A stretch of 64,000 bases of DNA, taken from NCBI GenBank assembly GCA_965227065.1, contig CBDDFN010000009.1, positions 62,001 through 126,000 of the forward strand, given 5' to 3'. The notes below the pieces were generated by a model, which saw nothing but the letters and a program-made list of their open reading frames with translations, had not been told where the DNA came from and searched no databases. The stretch's first letter is position 1, and each line of letters opens with the position of its first letter. This document shows positions 33,924 through 42,216 of this stretch, piece after piece. The stretch comes from CBDDFN01 sp965227065. Its GTDB lineage: Bacteria > Pseudomonadota > Alphaproteobacteria > SPJN01. A program made the translations under genes and the position numbers.

Positions 33924-35462
33924 ATGGGTGAAATCCGCAATCTGTTGTTTGTGACCTTTGATCAATGGCGGGGCGATTGCCTGTCTGCCATGGGCCATCC
34001 GGTCATAAAGACACCTGTTCTGGATGCGCTGGCCGCTGATGGCGTGCTGTTCCGCAATCACTTCACCAATGCCGCGCCATGCGGTCCGGCGCGGGCAAGC
34101 TTGTTCACCGGGCTTTATCCCATGCTGCACCGTTCTGTCCGCAACGGCACGCCATTAGATACGCGGCACACCAATCTGGCGCTGGAGGCGCGCAAGGCAG
34201 GCTATGAGCCGGTCCTGTTCGGCTATACCGACACGTCGGCTGATCCGCGCGGCCTTAATGAGGGCGATCCCAGGCTGCAGGGCTATGAAGGGCTGTTGCC
34301 GGGCTTTGAAGAAGAATTGCGCCACGCCACTGCGCGCGAAGCATGGGAAGCCTGGCTCACCCGCAAGGGCCATGAATTTCCCCGCGCCATTGGCTTTAAC
34401 TGGCTGCCTGACCGCACCGGCATGGAAGAGGCGCCTTACGCGGCCGCCCCCGCCCGGCTTGCCCTTGAAGACTGGGACACCCGTTTCATGACCGACCGGG
34501 CGCTGAGCTATATTGAAGGCCGGGGCGACAATCCCTGGTTCGTTCATATGAGCTATTGGCCGCCCCATCCGCCCTTTGTGGTGCCAGCCCCCTATAACAG
34601 CCGTTATGACCGCAAGTCCGTTGTGCCACCCCATCGCGCGGCCAGCGTAGAGGAAGAGGCCGCCCAGCACCCCTGGCTCAAATATGCGCTCGACAATCAT
34701 GAGCGGTTCAGCTGGTGCTATGGCGCGGAGACCATTCCGGCTGAAATCTCTGATGCGGAAATGGCGCAGATCGCGGCGACCTATTACGGCATGATCAATG
34801 AGGTTGAAGACTGCCTTGGCCAGCTGATCGATCACCTCAAAACATCCGGCCAGTATGATCACACGCTGATCGTGCTGACATCCGATCATGGTGAGATGAT
34901 GGGGGATCACTGGATGCTTGGCAAAATGGGCTATTTCGATGAGGCGTTCCACGTCCCGCTGATCATTCGCGACCCGCGTGAGGGCGCAGTGCGGGGCCGC
35001 CAGATCGCGGCGATGACCGAGGCGGTCGATGTTGCCCCCACTGTGCTTGATCTCTTGGGTCTGGCGGTGCCGCGCGCCATGCATGGCCGCAGCTTGCGGC
35101 CCTGGGTTGAGGGGCAAAACCCAGCCGAATGGCGCGATTTCGTCATGTGGGAATATGATTTCCGCGACGTGCGGGCAGGCAAGATCGAACAGGCACTCGG
35201 CCTGACGCTCGAAACCGCCAATCTGGCGGTTCTGCGCGATCAGACCAGCAAATATGTCCATTTTTCGGGTCTGCCGCCGCTTTATTTCGATCTCGTGGAT
35301 GACCCGGAAGAACGGATCAACCGGGCCGACGACCCCGCCTATGCGCCGCGCGTTCTGGCTGCCGCCCAGCGGCTTTTGTCCCACCGGATGAGCCATGCCG
35401 ACCGCACACTCACCCATATCACGCTGGACGATGGGTATGCGGAGGCCGAATGGGCGCTTTGA
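33924..35462 (+). CDS. Phosphonate monoester hydrolase / sulfatase-family phosphodiesterase
   Basis: A 512-residue alkaline-phosphatase-superfamily enzyme of the phosphonate monoester hydrolase/phosphodiesterase type. The formylglycine motif C-x-P-x-R is C53-G-P-A-R57 in APCGPARASLFTGLYP, so the Cys would need conversion to formylglycine by a maturase. The first metal Asp is D13 in VTFDQWRGDCLS. VLTSDHGEMMGDHWMLGK and YWPPHPPFVVPAPYNSRYD are shared with characterised enzymes of rhizobia and Burkholderia. Arylsulfatase activity is a less likely alternative. It is divergent from phnW-phnX (115 bp), suggesting it releases phosphonates from esters for that pathway. Confidence 0.88.
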   Translation: MGEIRNLLFVTFDQWRGDCLSAMGHPVIKTPVLDALAADGVLFRNHFTNAAPCGPARASLFTGLYPMLHRSVRNGTPLDTRHTNLALEARKAGYEPVLFGYTDTSADPRGLNEGDPRLQGYEGLLPGFEEELRHATAREAWEAWLTRKGHEFPRAIGFNWLPDRTGMEEAPYAAAPARLALEDWDTRFMTDRALSYIEGRGDNPWFVHMSYWPPHPPFVVPAPYNSRYDRKSVVPPHRAASVEEEAAQHPWLKYALDNHERFSWCYGAETIPAEISDAEMAQIAATYYGMINEVEDCLGQLIDHLKTSGQYDHTLIVLTSDHGEMMGDHWMLGKMGYFDEAFHVPLIIRDPREGAVRGRQIAAMTEAVDVAPTVLDLLGLAVPRAMHGRSLRPWVEGQNPAEWRDFVMWEYDFRDVRAGKIEQALGLTLETANLAVLRDQTSKYVHFSGLPPLYFDLVDDPEERINRADDPAYAPRVLAAAQRLLSHRMSHADRTLTHITLDDGYAEAEWAL

Positions 35463-35515
35463 CGGCGCGCCCAAATGCGCTAGACCGCCTCAAAGACGGT
35501 AAGGAGACAATTCCG

Positions 35516-36889
35516 GTGTTGTATGAAAGCACACGCGGCGAAGCGCCGGTGCTCGGTTTTGAAGATGTTCTGCTCAAAGGTCTGGCGGGTGATGGCGGGC
35601 TGTACTGGCCCCAAAGCTTCCCCACGCTTGATCTGGCACGCCTGAAGGGCGCGGACTATCGCACCGTCGCCCAAGCGGTCATGGCCCCCTTTGTGGGCGA
35701 AGGCGCGGACCTGCCCGGTTTGGTTGACCGCGCCTATGCCGGCTTTGCCCATCGCGAAGTGGCTCCCTTGCGTCAGCTTGGGGCCAATGAATGGCTGATG
35801 GAGCTTTATCATGGCCCGACCCTGGCCTTTAAAGATGTCGCCATGCAGCTTCTGGGGCATCTGTTTGATGATGTGCTTGACCGGCGCGGCGGGCGGGTCA
35901 CCGTCATTGGTGCCACCTCGGGCGACACAGGCTCTGCTGCGATTGAAGCCTTTGCGGGCAAGGCCCATGCCGACATTGTCATCCTGCACCCCAAGGGGCG
36001 GACCTCCGAAGTCCAGCGCCGCCAGATGACGACGGTGATGGACAGCAATGTTCACAATATTGCGGTTGAAGGCACGTTTGATGATTGTCAGGCCATGGTG
36101 AAAGCCATGTTTGCCGACCGCAAATTTGCGGACCGCGTGTCCATGTCGGGGGTGAACTCGATCAACTGGGCGCGGGTGATGGCCCAGACCGTTTACTATG
36201 TCACCGCAAGCCTTGCGCTTGGCGGGCCTGAGCGGGCGGTGAGCTTTTCGGTCCCAACCGGCAATTTTGGCGACATTCTGGCGGGTCTTGTGGCCAAGAA
36301 GATGGGTGTGCCGATTGAGCGTCTGGTGATCGCCACCAACATTAACGATATTTTGACCCGCACCTTGTCGACTGGCCGTTATGAGGTGACCTCGGTCACC
36401 GCAACCACGTCCCCCAGCATGGATATTCAGGTGTCGAGCAATTTTGAACGTCTGCTGTTTGAAGCCCATGGCCGCGATGCTGATGCGGTGCGCCGCCTGA
36501 TGAATGGGCTCAAACAGACCGGGGCGTTTACGCTGGAAGAGGGTGCGCTCAATGCCATTCGGGGCGACTTTGACGCCGGCCGCGCCGATGAGGCGGAAGT
36601 CGGCGCGATGATCAAGCAGGTGGCGCGCGATGCCGCCCTTCTCATTGATCCGCATACCGCCGTCGGTGTTGCCGTGGCGCGCAAACAGGCCCGCTCGGAC
36701 GCGCCCATGGTTGTGCTCGGTACCGCCCATCCGGCGAAATTTCCCGATGCGGTGGAGGCTGCCACCGGCCAGCGTCCGGGGCTGCCGCCGCGTCTGGCCG
36801 ATTTGTTTGAGCGTGAGGAACGCTACACGGTTTTGCCCAATGAGCTTGGCGCGGTTCAGGATCATATCTTGAAAGCGGTGGGGGCATGA
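35516..36889 (+). CDS. thrC: Threonine synthase
   Basis: A 457-residue PLP enzyme converting O-phosphohomoserine to threonine. The lysine lies in GPTLAFKDVAMQLLG. ISTRG-type N terminus: LYESTRGEAPVLGFEDV starts at the GTG at 35516, which has AAGGAG nine bases before it; the ATG-initiated longer frame at 35450 lies in the 3' end of the upstream gene and is not conserved. Further motifs are TSGDTGSAAIEAFAG, VSMSGVNSINWARV and VPTGNFGDILAGL. It overlaps the peptidase start by 4 bp. thrB is at 42663-43640. Confidence 0.93.
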   Translation: MLYESTRGEAPVLGFEDVLLKGLAGDGGLYWPQSFPTLDLARLKGADYRTVAQAVMAPFVGEGADLPGLVDRAYAGFAHREVAPLRQLGANEWLMELYHGPTLAFKDVAMQLLGHLFDDVLDRRGGRVTVIGATSGDTGSAAIEAFAGKAHADIVILHPKGRTSEVQRRQMTTVMDSNVHNIAVEGTFDDCQAMVKAMFADRKFADRVSMSGVNSINWARVMAQTVYYVTASLALGGPERAVSFSVPTGNFGDILAGLVAKKMGVPIERLVIATNINDILTRTLSTGRYEVTSVTATTSPSMDIQVSSNFERLLFEAHGRDADAVRRLMNGLKQTGAFTLEEGALNAIRGDFDAGRADEAEVGAMIKQVARDAALLIDPHTAVGVAVARKQARSDAPMVVLGTAHPAKFPDAVEAATGQRPGLPPRLADLFEREERYTVLPNELGAVQDHILKAVGA

Positions 36890-38148
36890 GCGTTCAGATC
36901 ACCCCGCTCGCCAACGGTTTGATTGTCGCCACCGACACGATGCCGGGTATTGAGACGGTTGCGCTTGGCGTCTGGGTTGGTGTTGGCTCGCGCCACGAAA
37001 CCGAAACTGAAAACGGCTTGAGCCATATGTTGGAACATATGGCGTTTAAAGGCACCAATACGCGCTCGGCGCTCGACATTGTTTCGGAGATCGAGGCGGT
37101 GGGTGGTCATATGAACGCCTATACCAGCCGGGAGCAGACCTGTTTTTACGTGCGGCTGTTGAAGGATGATGTGCCTCTCGGCCTCGATATTCTGAGCGAT
37201 ATTCTGATCAATCCGGTTTTTGAAAATGCCGAGCTGGCGCGCGAGCAGCATGTCGTTTTGCAGGAAATCGGCCAGGCCGAAGACACGCCCGACGATATTG
37301 TGTTCGATCATTTGCAGGAAGCGGCCTATCCCGGCCAGGCCTTTGGCCGGTCGATCCTCGGCACGCCGCAAACCGTCAAGGCATTCCAGCCCGATCATTT
37401 GCACGATTATATGGCGCGACATTACCGGGCGCCCGGCATGCTGGTGATCGGCACCGGGGCCATCGACCATGATGCGCTGGTCAAACGGGCTGGTGAGGCG
37501 TTTGCGCGCTTGTCTTCCGCCCGGCCAGAGCGGCGCGATGAGGCGGCCTTTGAAACCGGCTTCCGGGCGACGCCCCGGGCGCTGGAACAGCTTCACGTGA
37601 CGCTTGCTTTTGATGGCGTGTCCTACACTGATCCTGATTTTTACGCCGCCCAGGTGCTTGCCACCGCGCTTGGCGGAGGCATGTCCTCGCGGCTGTTTCA
37701 GGAGGTGCGCGAACGGCGCGGTCTCGCCTATTCGATCTATGCCTTTTCCTCCAGTTGGGCTGACACCGGCCTGTTCGGGCTTTATGCCGGGACAAGCGAA
37801 GAGGATGGCGCCGAGCTGTTGTCGGTCATCGCCGGGGAATGCCAGGCGATTGCCGCCAAGGCGAGTGAGGAGGAGGTGGCGCGCGCCCGCGCCCAGCTCA
37901 AATCCTCGCTTTTGATGGCCCAGGAATCGCCGACCCAGCGGGCTGAACAGCTGGCCCGTCAGATCATGCTGTTTGGCCGTGAGGAAGCGGTGTCTGATCA
38001 GATCGCCCAGCTTGAGGCGGTTGACGCCGCTGCTATGGTGCGCTGCGCGGAGCGTTTGCTGGTGCAAGGTCCACCAGCTTATGCGGCGATCGGGCCCAAG
38101 TCCGCGCTTGAAACACCGGCCACTCTCGCGGCAAGATTCGCCCGCTAG
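36886..38148 (+). CDS. M16-family zinc peptidase
   Basis: A 420-residue peptidase of the pitrilysin/mitochondrial processing peptidase family. The inverted zinc motif HxxEH is H47-M-L-E50-H51 in GLSHMLEHMAFKG, and the distal Glu is in AREQHVVLQEIGQAEDTP. C-terminal M16 features are GGGMSSRLFQEVRERRGLAY and the conserved YSIYAFSSSWADTG. Alphaproteobacterial relatives are the closest bacterial kin of mitochondrial MPP-beta. The substrate is unknown. Its start overlaps thrC, and the acetyltransferase follows after 12 bp. Confidence 0.93.
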   Translation: MSVQITPLANGLIVATDTMPGIETVALGVWVGVGSRHETETENGLSHMLEHMAFKGTNTRSALDIVSEIEAVGGHMNAYTSREQTCFYVRLLKDDVPLGLDILSDILINPVFENAELAREQHVVLQEIGQAEDTPDDIVFDHLQEAAYPGQAFGRSILGTPQTVKAFQPDHLHDYMARHYRAPGMLVIGTGAIDHDALVKRAGEAFARLSSARPERRDEAAFETGFRATPRALEQLHVTLAFDGVSYTDPDFYAAQVLATALGGGMSSRLFQEVRERRGLAYSIYAFSSSWADTGLFGLYAGTSEEDGAELLSVIAGECQAIAAKASEEEVARARAQLKSSLLMAQESPTQRAEQLARQIMLFGREEAVSDQIAQLEAVDAAAMVRCAERLLVQGPPAYAAIGPKSALETPATLAARFAR

Positions 38149-38160
38149 GGAGGCTGCGTC

Positions 38161-38760
38161 ATGGCGCTGCTCAAATCTGATCCATATGGGCCTTACGAGC
38201 CGGTTCTTGAAGGCGAGGGCGTCGTGCTGCGCCTGCCGCGCACCGAAGATTATGCCCAATGGTCGATGATCCGGGCTGAAAGCCGGGCGTTCTTAACCCC
38301 GTGGGAGCCGACATGGGCGCGCGATGAACTCAGCCGCCCGGCCTGGCGGCGGCGTCTCAAAGCCTATCAGGCCGAGGTCAAGGCCGGGGAAGGCTATCCG
38401 TTCTTCTTGTTCCGCAATCTTGATGGAGCGCTGTTGGGCGGGGTGCGGCTCAGCAATCTGCGCCGGGGTGTCCAGCAAAGCTGTTCGGTCGGCTATTGGA
38501 TGGGCGAACGCTATGCGGGCAAGGGCTATATGACGGCGGGCGTGCGCGCGGTGCTGCCCTTTGTGTTTGATGAGCTTGGGCTTCACCGGCTTGAAGCGGC
38601 CTGCCTGCCCCACAATGAGGCTTCAAAAAGGGTGCTGGAGCGGGTGGGCTTCCGTCGGGAAGGGCTGGCGCGGCAATTCCTGCGCATCAATGGCCAGTGG
38701 CAGGATCATCTGCTGTTTGGTCTGGTGCGCGGTGATCCCGCATCGGGTGTCAGACTGTAA
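38161..38760 (+). CDS. GNAT-family N-acetyltransferase (RimJ/RimL-like)
   Basis: A 199-residue GNAT protein of the RimJ/RimL branch, which acetylates N-terminal amines of ribosomal or other proteins. VVLRLPRTEDYAQWSMIRAE begins the fold. SVGYWMGERYAGKGYMTAGV is the beta4-alpha3 acetyl-CoA-binding region. GLHRLEAACLPHNEASKRVL and VGFRREGLARQFLRINGQWQ with DHLLFGLV are the C-terminal hallmarks. It forms the end of the thrC-M16-GNAT group, a common alphaproteobacterial cluster. Target protein unknown. Confidence 0.9.
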   Translation: MALLKSDPYGPYEPVLEGEGVVLRLPRTEDYAQWSMIRAESRAFLTPWEPTWARDELSRPAWRRRLKAYQAEVKAGEGYPFFLFRNLDGALLGGVRLSNLRRGVQQSCSVGYWMGERYAGKGYMTAGVRAVLPFVFDELGLHRLEAACLPHNEASKRVLERVGFRREGLARQFLRINGQWQDHLLFGLVRGDPASGVRL

Positions 38761-38776
38761 ACCAGACCATGATTTT

Positions 38777-38842
38777 GGGCGTCGACTGACGCCCCGGCGC
38801 AGTTTTGCGCCGCCCTCGCGGAGCGGCAGACCATCGGTCTGC
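38777..38842. terminator. Cluster of three hairpins between convergent genes
   Basis: The 97-bp gap between the acetyltransferase and yqgE carries three perfect stem-loops: GGGCGTC-GACT-GACGCCC at 38777-38794, GGCGCA-GTTT-TGCGCC at 38796-38811, and GCAGACC-ATC-GGTCTGC at 38826-38842. None is followed by a U-run on either strand. They may act as bidirectional 3' end structures for the two transcripts. Confidence 0.5.
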
Positions 38843-38857
38843 GCGCGTGAGCGCTGT

Positions 38858-39439
38858 TCAAGCGTGTCCCGCTTCTGCTGAAAGCAGGCTCAAATCAATG
38901 CCCAGCGTGCCGATGGCGCGGGTCCATTTCTGGGTCATGTCATCATCAAACAGAATGTCGAGATCGGCTTCGCAATGCAGCCAGCCATTCTGGGTGATTT
39001 CGCTTTCCAGCTGACCGGGTCCCCAGCCAGCATAGCCCAGTGCTATCAGCGCCCGGTCGGGCCCGGATTGACGGGCCATGGCGCGCAAAATATCGACCGT
39101 GGCGGTCAAGCCCAGATCATCGGACACTTTCAGCGTCGAGGCCTGTTCATAATCGCCTGAATGCAGCACAAAGCCCCGCCCGGTTTCGACCGGCCCGCCG
39201 AAATGCACCGGCACATGGGCTGGCACCTCGCCGGACACGTCGATGTCGAGCTGGTCGAGCAATTCGGCGAAGGTGATGTGATCGGCGACCTTGTTGACCA
39301 CCAGGCCCATCGCGCCTTCTTCATTGTGCGAGCAGATAAAGATCACCGTGCGGTCAAAGCGGGGGTCGCCCATGTTGGGCATGGCGATCAGAAACTGACC
39401 TTCCAGATAAGATGACGCGTTTTGCTCTACATAAGCCAT
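38858..39439 (-). CDS. YqgE/AlgH family protein
   Basis: A 193-residue protein of the UPF0301 (YqgE/AlgH) family. The conserved FLIAMPNMGDPRFDRTVIFIC and EEGAMGLVVNKVADHITF open it. HFGGPVETGRGFVLHSGDY and ALIALGYAGWGPGQLESEI follow. The family has been linked to alginate regulation in Pseudomonas, but its molecular function is unsettled. It stands alone on the minus strand, convergent with the acetyltransferase, and diverges from the DsbD-like gene by 144 bp. Confidence 0.93.
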   Translation of the reverse strand: MAYVEQNASSYLEGQFLIAMPNMGDPRFDRTVIFICSHNEEGAMGLVVNKVADHITFAELLDQLDIDVSGEVPAHVPVHFGGPVETGRGFVLHSGDYEQASTLKVSDDLGLTATVDILRAMARQSGPDRALIALGYAGWGPGQLESEITQNGWLHCEADLDILFDDDMTQKWTRAIGTLGIDLSLLSAEAGHA

Positions 39440-39583
39440 GAGGAGACTCTAACCGGGCAGGCGGCTTGGGCCAAGCCGCATCTGTGGGTCAGTCTGTCAT
39501 GTCGCGGTTAACCCTTTGTGCGCTCACGACACAGTGATGGTTTGTGCATGGCAATTTCAGCGCGCATGGGCTTTGGTGGGGCC

Positions 39584-40423
39584 ATGATGGGATGGAAATC
39601 AGCCATAGGCGCCTGCGCAGCATTGTTGTTGGGTTCAGCGCTCAGCCTGGCACAACCACGCGGTGCGCCGGTGTTTGAAAGCGGCTTTGCCGAGGGCGGC
39701 CATGCCAAAGCGCGGCTTGTGTTCGGCGAATGGCAGGCTGACGGCACCGCCTTGCTGGGCGTTGAAATGGTGCTTGCGCCGGGCTGGCACACTTATTGGC
39801 GGACGCCCGGTGAGGCCGGCCGGCCCCCGCAGTTTGACTGGAGCGGGTCGGACGGCGCCCGCATCACGGCACTGGGATATCCGTTCCCGCAAGCCTTCAC
39901 CGACAATGGCTTTCGCACCCATGGCCATGTGGGGCGGGTTGTCTACCCGGTGACGGTGGAGGCGGGCAGCGAAGCGCTTGTTGCGCTTGATTTGACCTAT
40001 GCGGTGTGTGCCGACATCTGCACGCTTGAGGAACTCAGCGTCAGCCTGCCGATTGATTACGGGCTCGCCCAGTCCCCTCACCGGCAAGCGGTGCGCGAGG
40101 CCTTTGCCGCGAGCACCAAGCCGGCCGAGGCAAGCGTGCAGGTGATCTTTGTGAGCTTGGACGGGCTTTTGATTGTGCTTGAGACTGAGGATGCCGAAGC
40201 GGTGCTGGTGGAAACTCCCAACGGTCATGTTCTGGAAACCCGGCAAGTGTCACCCACACGGTGGTTGGCCCCGCTTGAGAGCGTCGAACGCTTCAACCGA
40301 TTGGATCAGGTCCCGCTGCAGATCATTGTGCGGCGGCCGCATACGGTTGAGGAGATGACGGCGCAGATCGGGTCGATTGTTCTACTGCCGCCAACCAGCG
40401 CGATACCGTGGGATAGTCTTTAA
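39584..40423 (+). CDS. Secreted DsbD-alpha-like protein (disulfide reductase domain)
   Basis: A 279-residue exported protein with the N-terminal domain of DsbD but no membrane or thioredoxin domain. The signal peptide is SAIGACAALLLGSALSLA. The family-typical start of the domain is WHTYWRTPGEAGRPPQFDWS. The Cys pair is in YAVCADICTLEELSV. The start is uncertain: ATG at 39584 has GGTGGGG just upstream; 39548 and a GTG at 39518 are in frame. Its last 101 bp overlap antisense the end of the GST gene, which is unusual. A part in cytochrome or copper-protein thiol handling is possible (inference). Confidence 0.78.
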   Translation: MMGWKSAIGACAALLLGSALSLAQPRGAPVFESGFAEGGHAKARLVFGEWQADGTALLGVEMVLAPGWHTYWRTPGEAGRPPQFDWSGSDGARITALGYPFPQAFTDNGFRTHGHVGRVVYPVTVEAGSEALVALDLTYAVCADICTLEELSVSLPIDYGLAQSPHRQAVREAFAASTKPAEASVQVIFVSLDGLLIVLETEDAEAVLVETPNGHVLETRQVSPTRWLAPLESVERFNRLDQVPLQIIVRRPHTVEEMTAQIGSIVLLPPTSAIPWDSL

Positions 40424-41057
40424 GAACGCTTTGGCCCTCATCGGTCATGGCGATGCAGGCCATCTGCACAAAGACTGCAATATCGGCGAGGGTGAGCCGG
40501 TCGCCGACCAGCCAGTCGGCCCCGCCGAGCAAGCCCTCAAGCGCCTCAACATGGCGCGTCAAATCCAGCATGATCTGGTCAGCGCTTTTTTTACCGATGC
40601 CTTGCGTGCGCGTGGTGGATTTGAGCGCGCGGGGGATCATGGCGGTGAGCAGTTTGCGCATCACCGGGCTTTCATATTTGGTGAGCAGCGGAATGAGCCG
40701 TCCGGCATTGTGCGGCAGCGTGAACCGCAGCGTCATTTCCATGAAATAAAGGCTTTCATCGGCCCAGTCTTCAAGCGCGTGCACCAGGGCCGCCTCGGCC
40801 GGGTCCGCCGGGATCAAGGGCGGATCGGGAAAGACGCGTTCCAGATAATGGGCAATGTCGGTCGAATCGCTGATGAGCTGATCATCATGTTCCAGTGCGG
40901 GCACCTTGCCGGTGGGGTTGAGCCGCTTGTAGCGGCCCGTCAGTTCCATGAACTTGACCTCGGCAATGCGCGTCTCAACGCCCTTGATCGCCAGAATGCG
41001 GCGGATCTTGTCGCAAAAGGGCGACGCCTCCATTTGATAGAGCGTGACGACTGCCAT
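40323..41057 (-). CDS. Glutathione S-transferase family protein
   Basis: A 244-residue GST. The N-terminal thioredoxin fold begins VTLYQMEASPFCDKIRRILA with a CDK-type active site (a single Cys in SPFCDK, as in grx-like and omega/beta-like GSTs). NPTGKVPALEHDDQLISDS contains the cis-Pro and the glutathione gamma-Glu site. The C-terminal helical domain has WLVGDRLTLADIAVFVQMA with the N-capping Asp. The last 34 residues overlap antisense the DsbD-like gene. It is likely a thiol transferase or detoxification enzyme. Confidence 0.87.
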   Translation of the reverse strand: MAVVTLYQMEASPFCDKIRRILAIKGVETRIAEVKFMELTGRYKRLNPTGKVPALEHDDQLISDSTDIAHYLERVFPDPPLIPADPAEAALVHALEDWADESLYFMEMTLRFTLPHNAGRLIPLLTKYESPVMRKLLTAMIPRALKSTTRTQGIGKKSADQIMLDLTRHVEALEGLLGGADWLVGDRLTLADIAVFVQMACIAMTDEGQSVLKDYPTVSRWLAAVEQSTRSAPSSPQPYAAAAQ

Positions 41058-41207
41058 GACTTCTTCCCACTTCCCGAACTGTTACATTATTGCGAAACAC
41101 AAGGCGGGGGAAGGTCAGTTTGACATTTTTAAGTCAGTGCTTGGCGGCGCAGGCCCGGCATGGTTTCATGCGCGCCGAAAAAGCATTGCAGCCAAAGGAG
41201 ACAGGGC

Positions 41208-41693
41208 ATGGCAATTTCAGTGGGCGATAAGCTTCCCGACGCAACCTTGATGGAAATGACCGACAAAGGCCCTGCGCCTGTGCCGTCCGCCGATCTGTTC
41301 GGTGGCAAAAAAGTGGTGGTGTTTGCGCTTCCCGGTGCGTTCACCCCGACCTGCTCAAACCAGCATCTGCCGGGCTATGTCCGCGCATCGGACGACATCA
41401 AAGCCAAGGGCGTGGATGATATTGTCTGCCTGTCGGTCAATGACGCCTTTGTCATGGGCGCGTGGGGCAAGGATCAGAATGTCGGCGCGGCCGTGCGCAT
41501 GATCGGCGACGGCAATGGCGATTTCACCAAAGCCATCGGCCTTGATATGGACGGCTCAGGCTTTGGCATGGGAACCCGTTCGCTGCGCTATTCGATGCTG
41601 GTCGAAGACGGCGTGGTCAAAAGCCTGAATATCGAACAAAACCCGGCGGCCGCAGAAGACTCCGGCGCCGAAGCGATGCTCGGTCAGCTTTAG
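41208..41693 (+). CDS. Peroxiredoxin (Prx5-type, redoxin family)
   Basis: A 161-residue atypical peroxiredoxin of the Prx5/AhpE-like redoxin branch. The peroxidatic Cys is C49 in PGAFTPTCSNQHLPGY. The start at 41208 is MAISVGDKLPDATL, with AAAGGAG at 41195-41201 upstream. The conserved SVNDAFVMGAWGKDQ and RSLRYSMLVEDGVVKSLNI follow. No glutaredoxin domain is fused. It would reduce H2O2 or organic peroxides using glutathione/glutaredoxin. Its stop overlaps the HTH-like gene in the shared TTAG. Confidence 0.93.
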   Translation: MAISVGDKLPDATLMEMTDKGPAPVPSADLFGGKKVVVFALPGAFTPTCSNQHLPGYVRASDDIKAKGVDDIVCLSVNDAFVMGAWGKDQNVGAAVRMIGDGNGDFTKAIGLDMDGSGFGMGTRSLRYSMLVEDGVVKSLNIEQNPAAAEDSGAEAMLGQL

Positions 41694-42178
41694 GGCTTGA
41701 GGCGCGTCGCCACGGCGGCGCGCATCTCGGCGGCAGCCATCATCAGCTCATCAATTTCCTGAAGCAGGATGGGCGCTTCGCGCTCATCAATATCATTGTC
41801 GTCTTCAAGAAACTGGTGGCTGCGGGCAAACACATCACCCGCTTCTTTGGCGAGCCGCGCAACATGCTGCGTCCATTGATGATCAATGTCGGCTTCAGGC
41901 ATTTTGAGGATCAGGCAGCCATGGGCGGCCGCCAGATGCGTGGTCACCGCCATATCGCCGGTAGCCTCTTCAAGCTGCAGCACCACATCAACCGGCATAT
42001 GGGTTTTTTCATGATGCGGATTGGCATAGTCCGACAGCATGCTTTTGCCGACCCGGCATTGTTCGGCTGCAGCCTTCTCGCCACCGGCAGCCCCGATCAG
42101 GGCGGCAACAGCAGCCTTCACTGATCCATAATCGCGCGGAAAGAAGGAATGGATGCGCGTTGATTTATCTTGGCTCAT
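41690..42178 (-). CDS. Conserved protein with a CII-like helix-turn-helix segment
   Basis: A 162-residue acidic protein without a recognised name. Residues about 20-60 (AALIGAAGGEKAAAEQCRVG, then SMLSDYANPHHEKTHMPVDV) resemble the HTH of phage CII-like regulators: a Ser-x-Ser/Asp turn after a short helix and a 'P' before the second. The rest is helical and acidic, with DDNDIDEREAPILLQEIDEL and an Ala-rich end. There are no other phage genes here, so it is more likely a host protein. It lies 38 bp after rnhA on the same strand, at the end of the ispH-thrB-rnhA run. Confidence 0.5.
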   Translation of the reverse strand: MSQDKSTRIHSFFPRDYGSVKAAVAALIGAAGGEKAAAEQCRVGKSMLSDYANPHHEKTHMPVDVVLQLEEATGDMAVTTHLAAAHGCLILKMPEADIDHQWTQHVARLAKEAGDVFARSHQFLEDDNDIDEREAPILLQEIDELMMAAAEMRAAVATRLKP

Positions 42179-42216
42179 AATTTTGTCGCCTCGCCCAGAC
42201 GGCCGGTCCCACGGCC

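Noticed and set aside
34155..38259. Long minus-strand frames (34155-35474, 35480-36865, 36862-38259)
   Set aside because: Antisense to the sulfatase-like, thrC and M16 genes, each of which has all family motifs; the antisense frames have none.
41123..41138. TTGACATTTTTAAGTCA-like sequence before the peroxiredoxin as a promoter or operator
   Set aside because: The -35 is perfect but no acceptable -10 follows at 16-18 bp, and the palindrome arms are only four bases.
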